Source of the DNA: Ovis canadensis
Taxonomy: Eukaryota; Chordata; Mammalia; Artiodactyla; Bovidae
Length of the DNA: 64,000 nucleotides
Reading direction: 5' to 3'
Assembly (NCBI RefSeq): GCF_042477335.2
Contig: NC_091262.1
Coordinates: forward strand, 73,084,001-73,148,000
The notes beneath the pieces are model-generated. The model worked only from the letters and a program-made list of their open reading frames with translations. It made no database searches and was not told the origin of the DNA. Below, in pieces: positions 46,962 through 58,694 of the stretch; positions within the stretch are counted from its first letter, which is position 1; every line of letters begins with the position of its first letter. The position numbers were made by a program, and so were the translations under genes.

Positions 46962-47362
46962 TTTTTTAAACTTTTTACTTTATATTGGAGGGGCTTCCTT
47001 AGTGGCTCAGACAGTAAAAAATCTGCCTGCAATGTAGGAGACTCAAGTTAGATCCTTGGGTCAGGAAGATCCCCTGGAGAAGGAAATGGCAAATACTCAC
47101 TCAAGTATTCTTGCCTTAAAAATTCCATGGACAGACGAGCCTGGTAGGCTACAGTTCATGGGGTCGCAAAGAGTCAGACAGGACTGAGCAACTTTCACTC
47201 TCAAGATAGCCAGTAAACAATGTTGTGATAGTTTCCTGTGGAAGCAAAGGGATTCAGCCTACATATACGTGTATCCATGCTCCCCCAAATTCTCCTCCCA
47301 TTCAGGCTGCCACATAACATTGAGCAGCGTTCTCTGTGCTACACAGTAAGTCCTTATTGTTG
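46962..47362 (-). repeat. L1 3' UTR (antisense) inside the LTR
   Basis: TTTTTACTTTATATTGGAG is followed after the SINE by AACAATGTTGTGATAGTTTC, GTGTATCCATGCTCCCCC, GGCTGCCACATAACATTGAG and CTACACAGTAAGTCCTTATTG. Confidence 0.8.
46988..47203 (+). repeat. Bov-tA SINE inside the L1
   Basis: It runs from head GGGGCTTCCTTAGTGGCTCA to GGTCGCAAAGAGTCAGACAG. It is the innermost of three layers. Confidence 0.9.
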
Positions 47363-47730
47363 ACTCACTTCTGGAGGCCAGAAGTCCAAAGTCAAGGCGT
47401 TGGCAGGGTTGGCTCCTTCTGAGATGCTGAGGGAGAGGCTATGGCAGATCTTTCTCCCAGGAGCCCACAGCCTCGGGCGTCCTTGGGGTATTGATGATGG
47501 TCTCCGTGTGTCTTCACGCATCTTCCTTCTGTATGTGTGTCTGTAAGCAAACTCCCGCATTTAAATAAGCACACCAGTCCTGCCGGATAATGACCCACCC
47601 TAATTGCCTCATTCATCGAGTTAAAGATCGTATTTTTTCACTAAAGACCCTATATTAAAATAAGGTCGCATTCTGAAGTCCTGAGGGTAGGGACTTCAAC
47701 ATATGGATTTGGAAGGGACACAGCAACTTA

Positions 47731-47859
47731 CATCGTTTGGGATGGGGGATGGTCCCGTCCATAGTGCCAGTGAGCTGGGCAGAACTCAGGCCTCAGTGGA
47801 CACCTCCAGGCAGCTTAGTTCTCTCTGAAGCCCCCACTCAGCATTTCCTGCCTCTCCTC

Positions 47860-47909
<50 letters not shown>

Positions 47910-48258
47910 CCTCTGTGCTGTGTCTGCTTTGTCTCTGATCATGAGCTGCTCTGGTGGCAGGGACCACATGTTGGTTATCTTTGGACCGTTCTGCCAAGCC
48001 ATGCTTTGCCAATTAAAAGTTCTCGGTACAGTGGGGCAACATTTTCCAAGGCTTTATCTTAAGTAAACTCAAGCCTTCACCTGTGCTTCCCCTCCACCAG
48101 CTTTATATATTTTAAAATAATTTGCAACCATTCTCATAAAAGTTAATTCAGGGCAAAAGTCACTGATGGATGTTAAAATCGCTGGGTGAACATTATTGGG
48201 AAAAATGATATGAATACAGACTCAAAACCTCACAGCACGTGGGGATTACAGATTACTT
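47731..48258. other. Intergenic with TG microsatellite
   Basis: No gene is supported. The only clear feature is the (TG)n run at 47,861-47,907. Confidence 0.45.
47861..47907 (+). repeat. (TG)n microsatellite
   Basis: An uninterrupted GT run of about 45 bases. It should be highly polymorphic. Confidence 0.95.
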
Positions 48259-48266
48259 ATCAATTA

Positions 48267-48308
48267 CAAGGGCCTCCTCAGTGGCTCCGATGGTAAAGAA
48301 TCCACCTG
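48267..48308 (+). repeat. 42-base Bov-tA head remnant with target duplication
   Basis: Only the tRNA-like head (GGCCTCCTCAGTGGCTCCGA through AATCCACCTG) remains. ATCAATTA occurs directly on both sides (48,259-48,266 and 48,309-48,316). Confidence 0.75.
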
Positions 48309-48316
48309 ATCAATTA

Positions 48317-48727
48317 GAAAAAGAGACTAGAGATTTCTTAATAATTAGAAAGGAGAAAATCTAAGATACCACCTCAATGAGTGACTGTAGTTACCCTCAC
48401 TGGGATAGGAGTGATTGATCCTACCCGCCTTGCCATGGGATGCAGTGGGAGGGATCCAACATTATTCATGTTGCATATTTGCAGAACATTTTTAACTTGA
48501 ATATAACAATAAGAACAACCTTCAGACAAATCTAGATGGTGGAATACTTATACAACAGCTTCTTTGTGACCTTAAAAAATGTTATTACCGTGAGAGATGA
48601 GGGTGGGCTAAGGAATTGTTGCAGATGAGAGGTGACTAAGGACACATGACAGCTGAATGTAGTATGAAATCCTTGTTGCCAGCCAGAATCAGGAGAAAGT
48701 TGCTAATTGGCTGGTGGCCCCCATACA
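48317..48727. other. Intergenic, nothing recognised
   Basis: AT-rich single-copy DNA with no supported feature. Confidence 0.4.
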
Positions 48728-48915
48728 GAGGTTTCCCTTGTGGCTCAGCTGGTAAAGAATCTGCCTGCAATGCAGGAGACCTGGGTTTGATCCCTGGGAA
48801 GATCCCCTGGAGAAGGGAAAGGCTACCCACTCCAGTATTCTGGCCTAGAGAATTCCATGGACTATATGGTCCATGGGGTCGCAAAGAGTCAGACACGACT
48901 GAGCGACTTTCACTT
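48728..48915 (+). repeat. Bov-tA SINE
   Basis: It runs from GGTTTCCCTTGTGGCTCAGC to GAGTCAGACACGACTGAGC, with small internal deletions near 48,797 and 48,866. Confidence 0.92.
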
Positions 48916-48949
48916 CCCCCCACATAGAGGAGCACAGGACTAGACTGTG

Positions 48950-49070
48950 AAGCAAGACAGTGATGGGTTCAAATCCCAACCCTGCCACTTTGTGAACATT
49001 GGGCAGATCATTTAATGACTTTCAGCCTTAATGTTTCCTAAACTGTAAAGTGGCATTTGACTAGGGAACC
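48950..49070 (-). repeat. MIR relic
   Basis: GGTTCAAATCCCAACCCTGC, then GGGCAGATCATTTAATGACT, matches the MIR pattern in reverse. Confidence 0.6.
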
Positions 49071-50304
49071 CATCTCTTCAGGTTGTTTTCAAAATTAAAG
49101 GTACCTGATCTGTGTAAAGCACTTTATGGACTCTTCGTCCATCCTTCCATTCAACCCATTCAACATGGAAGGGTTACCAGTTCCAGGCAGAGCGCTCGGC
49201 AGGTAGGAAAAGCATTCCCTGAGCAAGTGTGGATGCAAACCAATGCTGGCAGTGCTGTGCTCATGATAAATGCATACTAAGGATACTAGGAAGAAGCAGC
49301 ATACTCTGAGATGGCCTGACTCCTAGCTCAAATCTGGGCCATTCTGAGTGCTTGAATCTATCTAGGGACCTAGTTATTCAACAGTTGTTCACTCTGCAAG
49401 CATTTCCTGCACCAAATAGTCGAGCCTGGAACTGTGGGAGGAAATAACAGAAGAGGTGACAAGACAAGGATAGGGAAGCTTGAAGGGGAGCCAGGAAAGG
49501 AACTCGGAGATGCAGGGCCCATGGGAGACTGATGCGACTTGGAGGAGAGACAGGGAGATGGGACAAGGTGAGACACGTGGAGATGATGCTCAGCATCAGG
49601 ACCACCATATGGACCCGATATCCAGGAAGGATGGAAGAAGTAGCTTCCTTCTCAAGTGAGTGGACATTTGAGTGATATTTTGTACATGTAAGACTTGTAT
49701 AAGGAGAGGTAGAGATGACGTTTCTAATTAAAAAAATAAAACATTCATATGGAAGTCAAATAGCAGACAATGGCCCTGGGAGTTTGGGGACTAGGCTAGG
49801 CAGAAAGGGTGTGTGTGTGTTGAGGGGAGGGGTTGGGGCAGGACAGGCAGGGCATGGTTGGGGCTGGAGGGTGGGTGAACTGTGAAGGGCTTAAAAACAT
49901 ATTCAAGGAGGTTGGACTTTATCAAATGGCATGAGAAAAGAGTCAACTGGTTCTTCTCTGTAGGAGCAGGAAGGAGACCCTTTGGCAGAGGTGGGCCCTC
50001 TCAGGGGAGATAGCTAATGGATGATAAAGAGGAGGAGACCCTGAGCATGGCCTGGGTCTCAGCTGGGGGAGGGAGGGTGAGGAGAGTCAGAACTGCAACT
50101 CTGTCTTCTCCCTGGAAACCAGCTTCCTGGAAACCAGGCCCATGGGATGGACCTGGGGGAACGGCCTTGCCCAGGGCCCAAGTATAAGAGATAACACAGG
50201 ACCAGCTCCCTTGATAGTGGAGGTGGGGAGGAGGGCCACATTGGGTGGGTCCTCAGGATGAGGATTAACAAGTCTAACAAATCTAGATCATTCCACTCTA
50301 GTCT
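49071..50304. other. Intergenic, nothing recognised
   Basis: Single-copy DNA. Short open frames at 49,370-49,608 (minus) are Ser/Pro-rich and have no domain. Purine-rich text occurs around 49,440-49,560. Confidence 0.45.
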
Positions 50305-50650
50305 CTAGGGCTTTGCACTTGCTGTTCCTAGCAGCTGAGTTGGATCTCACTGTTTGCACAGCTGGCCCTTTATCAGCAAGCAGGTTTTATTCAAATGCCA
50401 CCTCTGAAAGGCCTTTCCTGACCAACACCATCATCTCATCCTCCTCTCTCCCCACAACTCCTGCTCATTGTCCTGTCTTCCCCTGTTTTTAGATAGCACT
50501 TCTCACCATCTGAAATCACATTATTGGCTTGTAATTGTCTGTTTCCTCCTTCAAAATGTAATACACACCCGAAGGGTCTAACCGCATTCTCTATTTTCTC
50601 TCCATTATTTGGGACAGCACATGACATTTGGTAGATGTCCAAAAGATAGT
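50305..50650 (-). repeat. L2 LINE 3' end (antisense)
   Basis: GGGCTTTGCACTTGCTGTTC, CAAATGCCACCTCTGAAAGG, GCCTTTCCTGACCA and ATAGCACTTCTCACCATCTG match the L2 3' region in reverse. Confidence 0.8.
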
Positions 50651-50747
50651 TGTCTATAGGAATATGTGGATACATGGGTAGATAGATGGATAGACAGTCA
50701 GATTTGCTGACTGCTTCAATGTGATTGTGGGAGGGCACGGCCCTACA

Positions 50748-50968
50748 CTGGGCTCCCCGGTGGCTCAGTGGTAAAGAATCTGCCTGCCAGTGCGGAAGAT
50801 GCAGGAGACCTGGGTTCGATCCTTGGGTCGGGAAGATCCCCTGGAGGAGGAAATGGCAACCCACTCCAGTATCCTTGCCTGAGAAATCCCATGGACAGAG
50901 GACCCTGGTAGGCTACAGTCCATGGGTTGCAAACAGTCAGATACAACCGAGTGACTATCACTTTAACC
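50748..50968 (+). repeat. Bov-tA SINE
   Basis: It runs from GGGCTCCCCGGTGGCTCAGT to ACAGTCAGATACAACCGAG. Confidence 0.92.
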
Positions 50969-51126
50969 TTCAACGTGATGGAAGTTAGGGTGATCGGAGA
51001 GTCGGCCCATAATCTGAATTGAAGATAGACTTGTTTGTTGGTGTGGTCCTTCTATTTCAGAAATGTTTCAGAGTTGGACTTGATCTTAGTGACCGTGGAG
51101 TTTGCATGTGGTGAGAGAGATAAAGA

Positions 51127-51200
51127 GTTGTTGTTCAGTCACTAAGTCATGTCTGACTCTTTGAGAGCCCATGGACTGCAGCATGCCAAGCTTCCCTAAG
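51127..51200 (-). repeat. Bov-A/BovB-end fragment (antisense)
   Basis: GTTGTTCAGTCACTAAGTC, GACTCTTTGAGAGCCCATGG, then CAGCATGCCAAGCTTCCC. Only about 75 bases remain. Confidence 0.8.
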
Positions 51201-52201
51201 AGACTGGACCCCAAAACAAGGGATATAGAGGGGCTAGCCGAGAACCATATCCAGTCTACTTAGATGGTTGGTGTGAACTGCACAGTATTGAAATGTTGTT
51301 TGGAACTAGTTGCCAACATTTAAGGATCTTAAGACTTCAAATAAATTTACATATCTATTCACACTGAACCAAAAGATTTGACAATATCAAACCTGCCTCA
51401 CTGTAAGACAAAAATTGGCTGGGCTGACTTGCATTTGCTCCCATTGGATCTAGCCTTTCCCATGAGGTCACTGTAAACACACCTACCTGGCCCACTTCCT
51501 CATTCCCATCATAGGCCTGGCCTCATCAACCTTTAAATTTGTTTTTCTTCCTCTAATGCTCTAACTCATGATTCAAAACAGTGGTCCCCAACTCTCTAAA
51601 TACGATGACCGCTTCTTAAAATAACTTTCCCCTGTCATCGTGAGATTAATACATGCTCACAGCAGGCACTCAAGAAGCATAGAAAATCAATAGAAGATAA
51701 TAGATATCACCCACTAGCCCAACATGTAGAGATAAACACTGTTTACAGTGAATCAACATGGTCCTCACACTCTAGTAGTTTTAATATATAGTAACTATTG
51801 TTTGACCAAAATAAGATGTAACAAGACACACTTTTTTTTTTTTTTCCGGAAATGGGGATGAAGAACTATGTCCTTCCCTCAACACTTTGTTTCCCCAGAG
51901 TGTTAACTCAATTACAGCAAACATACATTTTAGGGCATTGATGAGCTTTTTGGAAATAAAGGAAATATTAAGGGCCATGATAAATAAATAAGCAAGCAAG
52001 TAAGTAAATGTATACCTGTCAGAGGGCTAAAACCAAAGCAAGGAATGGTAATAGTAAGCAAGTTAATTCAGCAATAATTCTAAGGCATGGTTGTCCTGAG
52101 GTCAAAGACCTGTATCAGCACCACCAATGAGAATTTAAACGCTGGGCTCTTAGAAAGATAGGGGACCTGAACCTGACAATCCACATGAGCCCTGAATCTC
52201 T
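51201..52201. other. Intergenic, no gene
   Basis: Single-copy or very old repeat DNA; 51,630-51,750 (TTAATACATGCTCACAGCAG, ...) resembles an old LINE 3' part that I cannot name. No coding frame is supported. Confidence 0.45.
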
Positions 52202-52218
52202 AAAGATAGGCAAGAAAA

Positions 52219-53537
52219 TTCGGTTCAGTTGCTCAGTTGTGTCCGACTCTTTGTAGACCCCATGTAATCCCAGGGACTGCAGCACGCCAGGCTTCCCTGT
52301 CCATCACCAACTCCTGGAGCTTGCTCAAACTCATGTCCATCAAATTGGTGATGCCATCCAACCATCTCATCCTCTGTCATCCCCTTCTCCTGCCTTCAGT
52401 CTTCCCCAGCATCAGGGTCTTTTCTAGTGAGTTACTTCTTCACATCAGGTGGCCAAAATATTGGAGCTTCAGCTTCAGCATCACTCCTTCCAATGAACAT
52501 TCAGTACTAATTTCAGATTGACTGGTTTGATCTCCTTGCAGTCCAAGGGACTCTCAAGAGTCTTCTCCAGCACCACAGTTTAAAAGCATCGATTCTTTGG
52601 TGCTCAGCCTTCTTTATGGTCCAACTCTCACATCCATACATGACTACTGGAGAAACCATAGCTTTGACTAGATGGACCTTTGTTGGCAAAGTAATGTCCC
52701 TGCTTTTTAATATGCTGTCTAGGTTTGTCACAACTTTTCTTCCAAGGAGCAAGCATCTTTTAATTACATGGCTGCAGTCACCATCTGCAGTGATTTTGGA
52801 GCCCAAGGAAATAAAGACCATCACTGTTTCCATTGTTTCCCCATCTATTTGCCATGAAGTGATGGGACCAGATGTCATGATCTTAATTTTTTTAATGTTG
52901 AGTTTTAAGCCAGCTTTTTCACTCTCCTCTTTCATTAAGAGGCTCTTTAGTTCCTCTTCACTTTCTGCCATTAAGGGTGGTGTCATCCACATATCTGAGG
53001 TTGTTGATGTTTCTCCCGGCAATCTTGATTCCAGCTTGTGCTTCATCAAGTCTGGCATTTTGCATGATATACTCTGCTTATAAGTTAAATAAGCAGGGTG
53101 ACAATATATAGCCTTGACATACTCCTTTCCCAATTTGGAATCAGTCCATTGTTCCATGTTTGGTTCTAACTGTTGCTTCTTGACCAGCATACAAATTTCT
53201 CAGGAGGCAGATAAAGTGGTCTGGTATTCCCATCTCTTTAAGAAAATTTTCCACAGTTGGTTGTGATCCACATAGTCAAATGCTTTAGCCTAGTCAATGA
53301 AGCATAAATAGATGTTTTTCCGGAATTCTCTTGCTTTTTCTATGATCAGCAGATGTTGGCAATTTGATCTCTTGTTTGTCTTTTCTTAATCCAGCTTGTA
53401 CATCTGGAAGTTCTCTGTTCACGTACTATTGAAGACCAGCTTGGAGGATTTTGAGCATTACTTTGCTAGTTTGTGAGATGCAATTGTGTGGTAGTTTGAA
53501 CATTCTTTGCCATTGCCTTTCTTTGGGATTGGAATGA
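52219..53537 (-). pseudogene. BovB LINE (antisense), 5'-truncated, 17-bp target duplication
   Basis: A single insertion of 1,319 bases is bounded by identical AAAGATAGGCAAGAAAA at 52,202-52,218 and 53,538-53,554. It covers the reverse-transcriptase half and 3' tail; the endonuclease part is absent. Motif C reads YVDD on the minus strand (about 52,990) but lies out of frame with the longest open stretch (52,513-53,190), so a frameshift is present. It is inactive. Confidence 0.95.
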
Positions 53538-53628
53538 AAAGATAGGCAAGAAAAGAAAAAAAAATGTCATTAAGTCAAATGATGTAAACAAACCCAGTTA
53601 TTTCAGTAATAACAATAGATACAACAGG

Positions 53629-53800
53629 GGACTTCCCTGGTGGTCCAGTGGCTAAGACTCTATGCTCCCAGTGCAGGGGGCCCAGGTTCAATCCCTGTTC
53701 AGGGAACTAGATCCCACAGGCCGCAGCTGAGCTCGAACGCTGCAACTGAAGATCCTGCATAAGGTAACTAAGACCAGCACAGCATGAAATAAATATAAAG
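53629..53800 (+). repeat. CHR-type SINE
   Basis: It has the head GGGGACTTCCCTGGTGGTCC, then GGTTCAATCCCTGTTCAGGG and an AAATAAATATAAAG tail. Confidence 0.92.
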
Positions 53801-53885
53801 GGACTAAATCACCACCAGCTAAAAGACAAAGATAGTCACATTAGGTTTTCTTTTTAAATCAGCCATATATTAATATATGTGACTT

Positions 53886-54105
53886 GTGACTACCCTGGTG
53901 GCTCAGATGGTAAAGCGTCTGCGTAAAATGTGGGAGATCCAGGTTCGATCCCTGGATCGGGAAGATCCTCTGGAGACAGAAATGGCACCCCACTCCAGTA
54001 CTCTTGCCTGGAAAATCCCATGGATGGAGGAGCATGGTAGGCTATAATCCATGGGGTTGCAAAGAGTTGGACATGACTGAGCAACTTCACTTTCACTTTT
54101 CATAT
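53886..54105 (+). repeat. Bov-tA SINE
   Basis: From GACTACCCTGGTGGCTCAGA through GGTTCGATCCCTGGATCGGG to CACTTTCACTTTTCA. Confidence 0.92.
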
Positions 54106-54564
54106 TAATAGAAGAAACAGGTGAAACTATATAGAAAGTTTATAAGTAAAAAGAGGATTAGAAGCATACCAGATAATTTTTAAGAAAAAAATATGCAATA
54201 TTAAAGAGGATCAACACTGAGAAGACATTCAGTTCGCCAGTAAGCTATGACAGTTGTAAACTTGCCTACATTTTATATAGCCTCAAAAATGTGAAGCAAG
54301 AATTGAAAATAGCTAAAGGGAAAAATGGATAAATATACCGTGATGATAGGAAGTTTCAACACACATTTGTTAATTATTGAAATGTCAAATAGATGAAAAA
54401 GTTAGTAAGACATAGAAGGTTTGAGTTACAGTTGGCAGCCATGATTTAATGGACAAATATAGACGCTCCTAAAATTAAACAGCTCTTTGTTTCTTTCATT
54501 CTTCTCAAGAAATATGGAAACTTGTGTTTTAAGAGTCCTTAACATTTTTTAAACTTAATTTCTA
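54106..54564. other. AT-rich intergenic, nothing recognised
   Basis: Possibly very old L1 text, but I cannot support an assignment. Confidence 0.35.
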
Positions 54565-54649
54565 TTGGGTTGGCCAGAAAGTTTATTTGGGTTTTTCTGT
54601 AAACATCATCTTATGGAAAAAACCCAAATGAACTTTTTGGCCAACCCAG
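54565..54649 (+). mobile_element. Mariner-type miniature element
   Basis: An 85-base near-palindrome: the left end TTGGGTTGGCCAGAAAGTTT mirrors the right end, whose complement reads CTGGGTTGGCCAAAAAGTTC. A TA precedes the left end, as expected for mariner target sites. There is no transposase, so this is an internally deleted non-autonomous copy of the family common in ruminant genomes. Confidence 0.85.
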
Positions 54650-54879
54650 CAATTTAATTCCACTGTGGTCAAAAAACATGGTTGAAATATACAGAGTTTA
54701 TTAAACTATAAAACATTTGTCATTATGTTTCAAATAGTCATTATCATATACCTATCATATGTCCTCTAAGCATGATGGAGTTAAGAATGTTGATATAGAT
54801 AATCCAGAGACAAATTTTAGTCATCCTCTGTGTTTGGAAATTTACAACTAGACTTCAGATTGGCCAATGAATGAGAAAA

Positions 54880-56680
54880 AAAAGTAAATTTTGAAATAAT
54901 TTGAGTTGACTGATTCTGAATATACCACATGCTACTACTTCAGTTAAGTAGCAAGTATGATACTTTAAGGAGAAAGCCATAGCTTTCAATATTATATTAA
55001 AATGAAGGAAAAGCTGAAAATGTATAAATTAAAAAAGAAAAGAATAGCCCCAGAAAAAGTAGAAAGGAGAAGACAATAAACATAGGTCAGAAATTAATGA
55101 AATGGGGCAAAAAATGCTATAACAGAGCAGATCAACTAGGCTAAATATTGGTTCTTTGGAAAGATTAATAAGGTAGTCAAACTTCTGGTAAGACTGATTT
55201 TTTGAAAAAGCACATGTACACATGACAATGTTAGGAATTAAAATAGATTAAAACTATAGTACAGTGAATATCTAATAAAATTGTATGCAAATCTTTTTGC
55301 CAAAAATTTGAATGCTTAAACATAATTCCAAAATTGATTCAGAAGGATCAAAAAGCCCCAGTTTTCTTAGAACTATTTAAAAAATGAATAAGAGGTTAAC
55401 AACCTTCCTACGGGAAAAAAGTAATTACAGATTTTTTTTTTTTAAAAAAAAGGGAAGTTTAACCATCTTTCAAGCTCATCCCAGTCTTACACAAAATCTT
55501 CCAGAGATTAAAAAAAATGCCTAACTCATTCTATGATGGTAATATAACCTTGATATCAAAATCATTCAGGGACAGTATGAGGAAGGAATATAGGATAGAT
55601 CAAGCTAATTCATTAACATGAATGCAAAAGTCTTATCTAATGGGGGTGTGGGTTGCCATTCCCTTCTCTAGAGGATCTTCCTGACCTAGGAATAGAACCC
55701 AGGTCTCCTGCATTACAGGAAGACGCTTTACCGTCTGAGCTCTAAAATATTACCAAAGTGAAATCTGGCAATATCTGAAAAAGAATGCATGAGGGCTAAG
55801 TTGGGTTTAATCCCTGAAATGCAAAAGTGATTTAATATTGGGAAAACATTATAAATATTCACTACTTTACTAGATTGAAATAAATCATCCCAGTATGTAT
55901 AGAAATAAGACTTTGGAAAACTGAACACCCGCTTGTAACCAACCAGTTACACACAAAAATCTATCAAAATAGAAGTGGTATAAGTCAAGAAGTTGTCTTC
56001 CTTGACAAGATAAATGTGTGTACCTAAATCCCTAGTCTCAACGTTGGTAAATTTGAACCATTTCCTCAGAAAGTAGAGCTATGAGAAGAGTGCCTTCAAT
56101 CCCTGTTTCTGCCCCAGAGGTCCTAACTAGCACAATGAGAAAAAAGTGTCAAAGATATAATTAGAAAAAAAGAAATAAAACTGTCATTATTCACAGCTGA
56201 TATGATTAATTACATAGGAAGTATGAAAGAATCTACAAATTATTAATGTTAATGAGAGTTCAGGAAAATAGATATATAAGGTCAATAATAATTTTTAAAA
56301 AGTGAATTCCGTTTCTATACACCAGCAACAAACAATTAGAAACTGTAGTTTCACTTGGAGGGCATTATGCTAAGCAAAATACGTCAGACAGAGAAAGATA
56401 GATACTATATGATATCACTGATAATATGGAATCTAAAATTTCAACAAACTGGTGAAGATTGCAGAAAAGAAGCAGACTCACGGAGAACAAACTAGTGGTT
56501 ACTACCTGCTGTGCAGCACGTGAAACTGCTCGATGTTATGGGCAGCCTGGCCAGGAGGGCAGTTTGGGGGAGAATGGGTACATGTGTATGTATGATTGTG
56601 TCCCTTTGCTTGTTCACCTGAAACCATCACAACAGTGTTAATCACCTGTACTCCAATGTAAAATAAAAAGGTTTTGTTTG
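54880..56680 (+). pseudogene. L1 ORF2 and 3' UTR fossil
   Basis: Degenerate L1 text in order: TTGGTTCTTTGGAAAGATTAATAA-type ORF2 sequence (about 55,150), AACTCATTCTATGATGGTAA (about 55,525), TTTAATCCCTGAAATGCAAA (about 55,808), GGAATCTAAAATTTCAACAA (about 56,430) and a final AATAAAAAGG. It is interrupted by an antisense SINE fragment (55,644-55,741) and no long frame survives. Confidence 0.8.
55644..55741 (-). repeat. Bov-tA SINE fragment (antisense)
   Basis: It runs from TGTGGGTTGCCATTCCCTTC to GACGCTTTACCGTCTGAGC. The Bov-A 3' end is missing. Confidence 0.85.
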
Positions 56681-56929
56681 TTTGCTTTTAAAAGCAAGTG
56701 GTTACACGTGGGGAAGGGGAAAGAGGAAGTATAGGGCTGGGAATATGGAAGGTACAAACTATTGGGTGTAAGGTAGGCTCAAGGATGTATTATATTCTAG
56801 AACATGGGAAATATAGCCAATACTTTGTAATAACTGTAAATGGAAAGTAACCTTTAAAAGTTGTCTGTAAAATTTAAAATTCTAAAAAAGTCATTTAATG
56901 GAAAAGAAAATATATTAACTTGAAAGAGA

Positions 56930-57900
56930 AAATGTAAGTTTCAAAAATGATTTTATTTGTAATAGCAACAAAAGAAAAGCTATGAGACCCCTACGGATAA
57001 TTATTTTTTAAGTGTGGAAGACTTTTATAGAGAAAAGTATATACTCTTAGAGAAAAATCATTAAAGAGGTCATAAATAAATGGAGGAAGGTTTCAGTTCA
57101 TGGACAGAAGATTTGATATGTCCCAGGTCTCAAATATCCCTAGATTGAGCCATAGACTTAATACAATGCCAATCAAAATCCCCACTGGATTTTTAAAGGA
57201 ACTGAACAAGCCGATTCGAAGATTTATATGGAAGAACAAAGACCCAAGAATAGCCAAGACATTCCTGAAGAAGCATGAAGTGGGGCGATTCGCCCAGAAG
57301 ATGTGGAGATTTATTATTAAACTATGTGGATTATGGCAGTGTGTTATTGGCACAGAGAAACTGACCAATGAAGCAGGAAAAAAAAAAAACAACTCAGAAA
57401 CCCAAGCACACTCGGTAACCTGATAACTGACTGAAGCAGCATTTCAGGTCACCAGCAAGAGGAAGAACTAGTCTGTAAGATGCTGGGGTGACTTGTGTCC
57501 ATAGGAGGGAAAAAACAAAAATAGAGCCTCACCCCATGCTGTCCCTTAGGAAAACTAGACCCAGATAAAGGCGTACGTAAGAAAGATACAGTATATTTAT
57601 TTATTTTAAGAAATATATGCTTTAAAAACTGCTAAGAGATAATAGAGAATACTCTCATGACTTCCAGGTAAGGAAGTATTTTCTTATTTCTTAAAGAGAT
57701 TTAAGAACAGTCCTAAGAAAGGTTGGTAAATACACAACTTTAGTAAAATCAAGAACTGTTGTTCAAATTCACCTTCAACAAACAAACCACAAACTGGAAG
57801 GAGACAATGGACACACTTTAATAAACAAAGGATTACCATCCAGGATACAGAATTCCTGTAATCCAAGGAGGAAAAAGACAAACAGCCTTACAGAAACCGT
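56930..57900 (+). pseudogene. Second L1 ORF2 fossil
   Basis: It contains an ORF2-like frame (57,100-57,423) with MPIKIPTGFLKELNKPIRRF-type sequence, the conserved C-terminal part of L1 reverse transcriptase ORF2. Degraded ORF2 continues at about 57,630-57,900. It is broken by stops. Confidence 0.8.
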
Positions 57901-58201
57901 TCTGATAAAGGAATCCTCCCATCCTATGAGGTATTAGTTGAGTGGTACGTCTGCTTTTTGGTGATCTTTTGTCCTAGGAGGAAGTTAAAAACGTGAGTCC
58001 TCTGACTTGAAGAAATGGAGCCCTTTTGCTTTGAGGAAGGTTTCCAAGTGGGAGCAACAACTCTGCTTCCCGAAAGGTTGTGGGTAGCCTGCTGAAGAGG
58101 AGAATCAGGTTAGGACAGGGAGGGTTGCCGGGTGATTTATGGGAGATAAGCAAAACTGTTTTGTAAATAGGAAAATCAAAAGTCTGTTTTTATTGCCTTC
58201 T
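57901..58201. other. Intergenic, nothing recognised
   Basis: Short single-copy stretch with no supported feature. Confidence 0.4.
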
Positions 58202-58212
58202 AGAATTATATT

Positions 58213-58404
58213 GGACTTCCTTGATGCCTCAGATGATAAAGCGTCTGCCTACAATGCAGAAGACCCAGGTTCAACCCCTGGGTTGGGAAGATCCTCTGGA
58301 GAAGGAAATGGCAACCCACTCCAGTATTCTTGCCTGGAAAATCCCATGGACAGGGGAGCCTTGGTGGGCTACAGTCCATGGGGTTGCAAAGAGTCGGACA
58401 CGAC
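58213..58404 (+). repeat. Bov-tA SINE with 11-bp target duplication
   Basis: From GGACTTCCTTGATGCCTCAG to GAGTCGGACACGAC. AGAATTATATT lies on both sides (58,202-58,212 and 58,405-58,415). Confidence 0.95.
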
Positions 58405-58609
58405 AGAATTATATTAATGGGATTAAGATATAGGCAAAGTATTTTAGAAAGGAAGGGTGATTTTTATCAATGGTGAGGGTGGGGTCCCTGCCCAGTGATG
58501 AGTTGACAGCTTCTGGAACTGGGTCGAGCTGGGCCTTACAGTGAGCTGGGAGCCCTGAAGGACAAAGGAGGGGAAGAGGTGGCAGACGAGCATCATGAGC
58601 GCCAGTGTT

Positions 58610-58660
58610 TTCAGTCGTTCAGTCGTGTCCGACTCTTTGCAACCCTGCGGCCTGCAGCAC
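58610..58660 (-). repeat. Bov-A/BovB-end fragment (antisense)
   Basis: CAGTCGTTCAGTCGTGTCCG, ACTCTTTGCAACCCTGCGG. Only about 50 bases remain. Confidence 0.8.
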
Positions 58661-58694
58661 TATGAGCACCCCGGCAGAAGCTTTTCCAGAGTCC

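Larger units (their letters stand above)
46885..47730 (-). repeat. MLT1-like LTR (antisense), host of a nested stack
   Basis: The left part is TCCTAGAGTTGCTCTAACAA..ACAAACTGGGTGACTTAA. The right part resumes at about 47,365 with CACTTCTGGAGGCCAGAAGT through TTCAACATATGGATTTGG. The middle holds an L1 fragment that itself holds a SINE. No internal viral genes are present. Confidence 0.75.

Noticed and set aside
47861..47907. CRISPR-like or satellite array
   Set aside because: It is a plain (TG)n microsatellite. No direct repeats with unique spacers occur in the window.
52513..53190. A 225-codon frame as a host gene
   Set aside because: It lies wholly within a BovB copy bounded by a 17-base target duplication.
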